Source: Oscillospiraceae bacterium (lineage in GTDB: Bacteria; Bacillota_A; Clostridia; Oscillospirales; Oscillospiraceae). Taken from it: 14,621 nucleotides of DNA. Under the pieces are notes generated by a model, which searched no databases, was not told the origin of the DNA, and saw nothing but the letters and a program-made list of their open reading frames with translations. The translations under genes and the position numbers were made by a program. Below are positions 13,620 to 14,621 of this stretch, piece after piece. Where the stretch lies: the NCBI GenBank assembly GCA_017936985.1, contig JAGBEM010000087.1:1-14621 (forward strand), in the 5' to 3' direction. Numbering within the stretch: position 1 is the first letter of the stretch; each line of letters starts with the position of its first letter.

Positions 13620-14320
13620 CACACATCCTCCTTTACCGGGAACATAGCTGCGCCAGCGGCAGCAGCAAGGATGGCGCAAAGGCTGACGGAAATGCCGCTG
13701 GAGATTTCTTTCAGTCCGGGCAGCCAGGTGAACAGACAGCTGACTGCCATGGCGATAAGCACCACCGCCAGCACTGATCTTTCTTTCTTGGCAACCGGCA
13801 CTACGATGGCCACAAACATACCGTACAGGGCAATGCAAAGAGCGTTCATCAGCCGCTGGGGGAGGATGTTGCCCACCAGTGCGCCGCACAGAGTACCCAG
13901 TGCCCAACCGGTATAGGGAAGCACGGTCAAACCCAGGAAAAAGGGTCGGGAAAGCTCCCGTTCGGCAGCCGCCACAGCGAAGATCTCATCGGTGATGAAA
14001 AAGCCCAGGATCCACCGCCAGATTTTACTGATGCTGCTGTTTGCCTTTTGGGACAGGGAAACAGCCATCATGGAGTAGCGGACATTGATGGTCAGCTGGG
14101 ATACCAGCATGGCGATGTACTGCCCTGGACTGCACATGATGCCGATGCCGGCAAACTGCCCGGCAGAGGTGACGGTCAGCATGGAGATCAGCACCGCCTG
14201 CCACCAGGTAAAGCCATAGGAAATGGCCAAGATACCAAAAGACAAGGAAACGGAAAAATAGCCCAACCCAATGGGAAGTCCGGCATTGAAGCCCCGCCGG
14301 AAGGCGTTGGGAACGCGCAT
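13619..14320 (-). CDS. azlC: Branched-chain amino acid exporter large subunit AzlC
   Basis: A 233-residue integral membrane protein with about seven to eight hydrophobic segments. AzlC-family positions are visible: FGILAISYGFTWWQAVLIS (28-46), TSAGQFAG (51-58), TINVRYSMMAVSLS (77-90, in place of the usual TN-RY pattern) and FITDEIFAVA (108-117). With AzlD it forms a proton-driven exporter of branched-chain amino acids; in some bacteria an Lrp-type regulator controls the pair, but none is seen here. ATG 14320 has GAGG about 9 nt upstream. It follows the DUF2284 gene by 18 nt without a promoter or terminator, so the three probably form one operon entering from the right edge. Confidence 0.93.
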   Translation of the reverse strand: MRVPNAFRRGFNAGLPIGLGYFSVSLSFGILAISYGFTWWQAVLISMLTVTSAGQFAGIGIMCSPGQYIAMLVSQLTINVRYSMMAVSLSQKANSSISKIWRWILGFFITDEIFAVAAAERELSRPFFLGLTVLPYTGWALGTLCGALVGNILPQRLMNALCIALYGMFVAIVVPVAKKERSVLAVVLIAMAVSCLFTWLPGLKEISSGISVSLCAILAAAAGAAMFPVKEDV

Positions 14321-14338
14321 GAAAAAGACCTCGATTCG

Positions 14339-14621
14339 TTAATAAAACAGAAGAGAAAACCAGGTGACGATATTTTCGCCGTACTGGAAAGAAAGACCCA
14401 GCTCGTCCAGCAGTGCCAGAACATTGATGCCGTGGCTTTCCACGCAGGGGTGCATTTTTCCGGGAAGGCGGCAGGGAAGCCCGTCCAGATACGCGCAGCG
14501 ATCGCAGATCGCGCAGGCCTCGGTGGAGAGAATGTAGGGATTCACGCCTTGCTCGCGCATCAAGTCACGAACTTGGTTGGTGATTTTTTTGTGCTCGGGC
14601 CGGGTGGCAAGGGTTTCTTCA
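14339..14621 (-). CDS. DUF2284-type cysteine-rich metal-binding protein, C-terminal part (5' end outside window)
   Basis: The frame stays open to the window edge (first whole codon at 14620), so the start lies outside. The roughly 93 visible residues contain CAICDRC followed by an eighth-residue Cys (C-x2-C-x2-C-x7-C) and PCRLPGKMHPCVESHGINV, the pattern of the predicted metal-binding DUF2284/COG5423 family, which probably binds an iron-sulfur cluster or another metal. The biochemical role is not known. It is likely cotranscribed with azlCD 18 nt downstream, but a functional link to amino acid export is not established. Confidence 0.83.
   Translation of the reverse strand, partial: EETLATRPEHKKITNQVRDLMREQGVNPYILSTEACAICDRCAYLDGLPCRLPGKMHPCVESHGINVLALLDELGLSFQYGENIVTWFSLLFY

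Overview
This window looks like the chromosome of a moderately GC-rich Clostridia member, probably an Oscillospiraceae/Ruminococcaceae-type gut Firmicute. The reasons are strong AGGAGG ribosome-binding sites, sigma-70/SigA promoters with 17-bp spacers, a ThiT-type thiamine transporter under a TPP riboswitch, a Noc-type ParB relative and a YqgT-like M14 peptidase. The assignment is inferred from gene content, not from a marker gene. No IS element, phage gene, CRISPR array, rRNA or tRNA was seen. ssb-rpsR, mnmG and noc are oriC-proximal genes in many Firmicutes, so the locus is probably near the replication origin.

Left part (1-2.1 kb): the 3' end of ssb and all of rpsR run rightward to a perfect-palindrome terminator. 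Converging on it are a secreted D-alanyl-D-alanine carboxypeptidase and, upstream of that, a CsoR-family copper-type repressor with a very histidine-rich N-terminus. csoR and trmB are divergent; their promoters flank a GC-rich pseudo-palindrome that looks like a CsoR operator.

Middle (2.2-10.3 kb): trmB and mnmG are translationally coupled tRNA-modification genes. They are followed by a promoter, a TPP riboswitch with an attenuator, and thiT. Leftward from about 10.3 kb run noc and then a coupled pair of half-ABC exporter genes with complementary degenerate ATPase motifs (a heterodimeric exporter). Two sites closely matching the known Noc-binding sequence lie in the noc promoter region.

Right part (10.5-14.6 kb): rightward are a small multidrug-export-family membrane protein, a HIT/HinT hydrolase, an M14 peptidase whose perfect Shine-Dalgarno lies inside the preceding terminator hairpin, and the pseudouridine-5'-phosphate glycosidase gene psuG behind its own promoter. 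A perfect palindromic terminator separates psuG from the leftward set DUF2284 (cut by the window edge)-azlC-azlD.

Most genes are ordinary housekeeping or transport genes. No clearly new multi-gene system was found. The parts most worth a second look are regulatory: the Noc sites with a Noc of matching specificity type, the CsoR operator without a neighbouring copper exporter, and the hairpin that could hide the M14 gene's ribosome-binding site.
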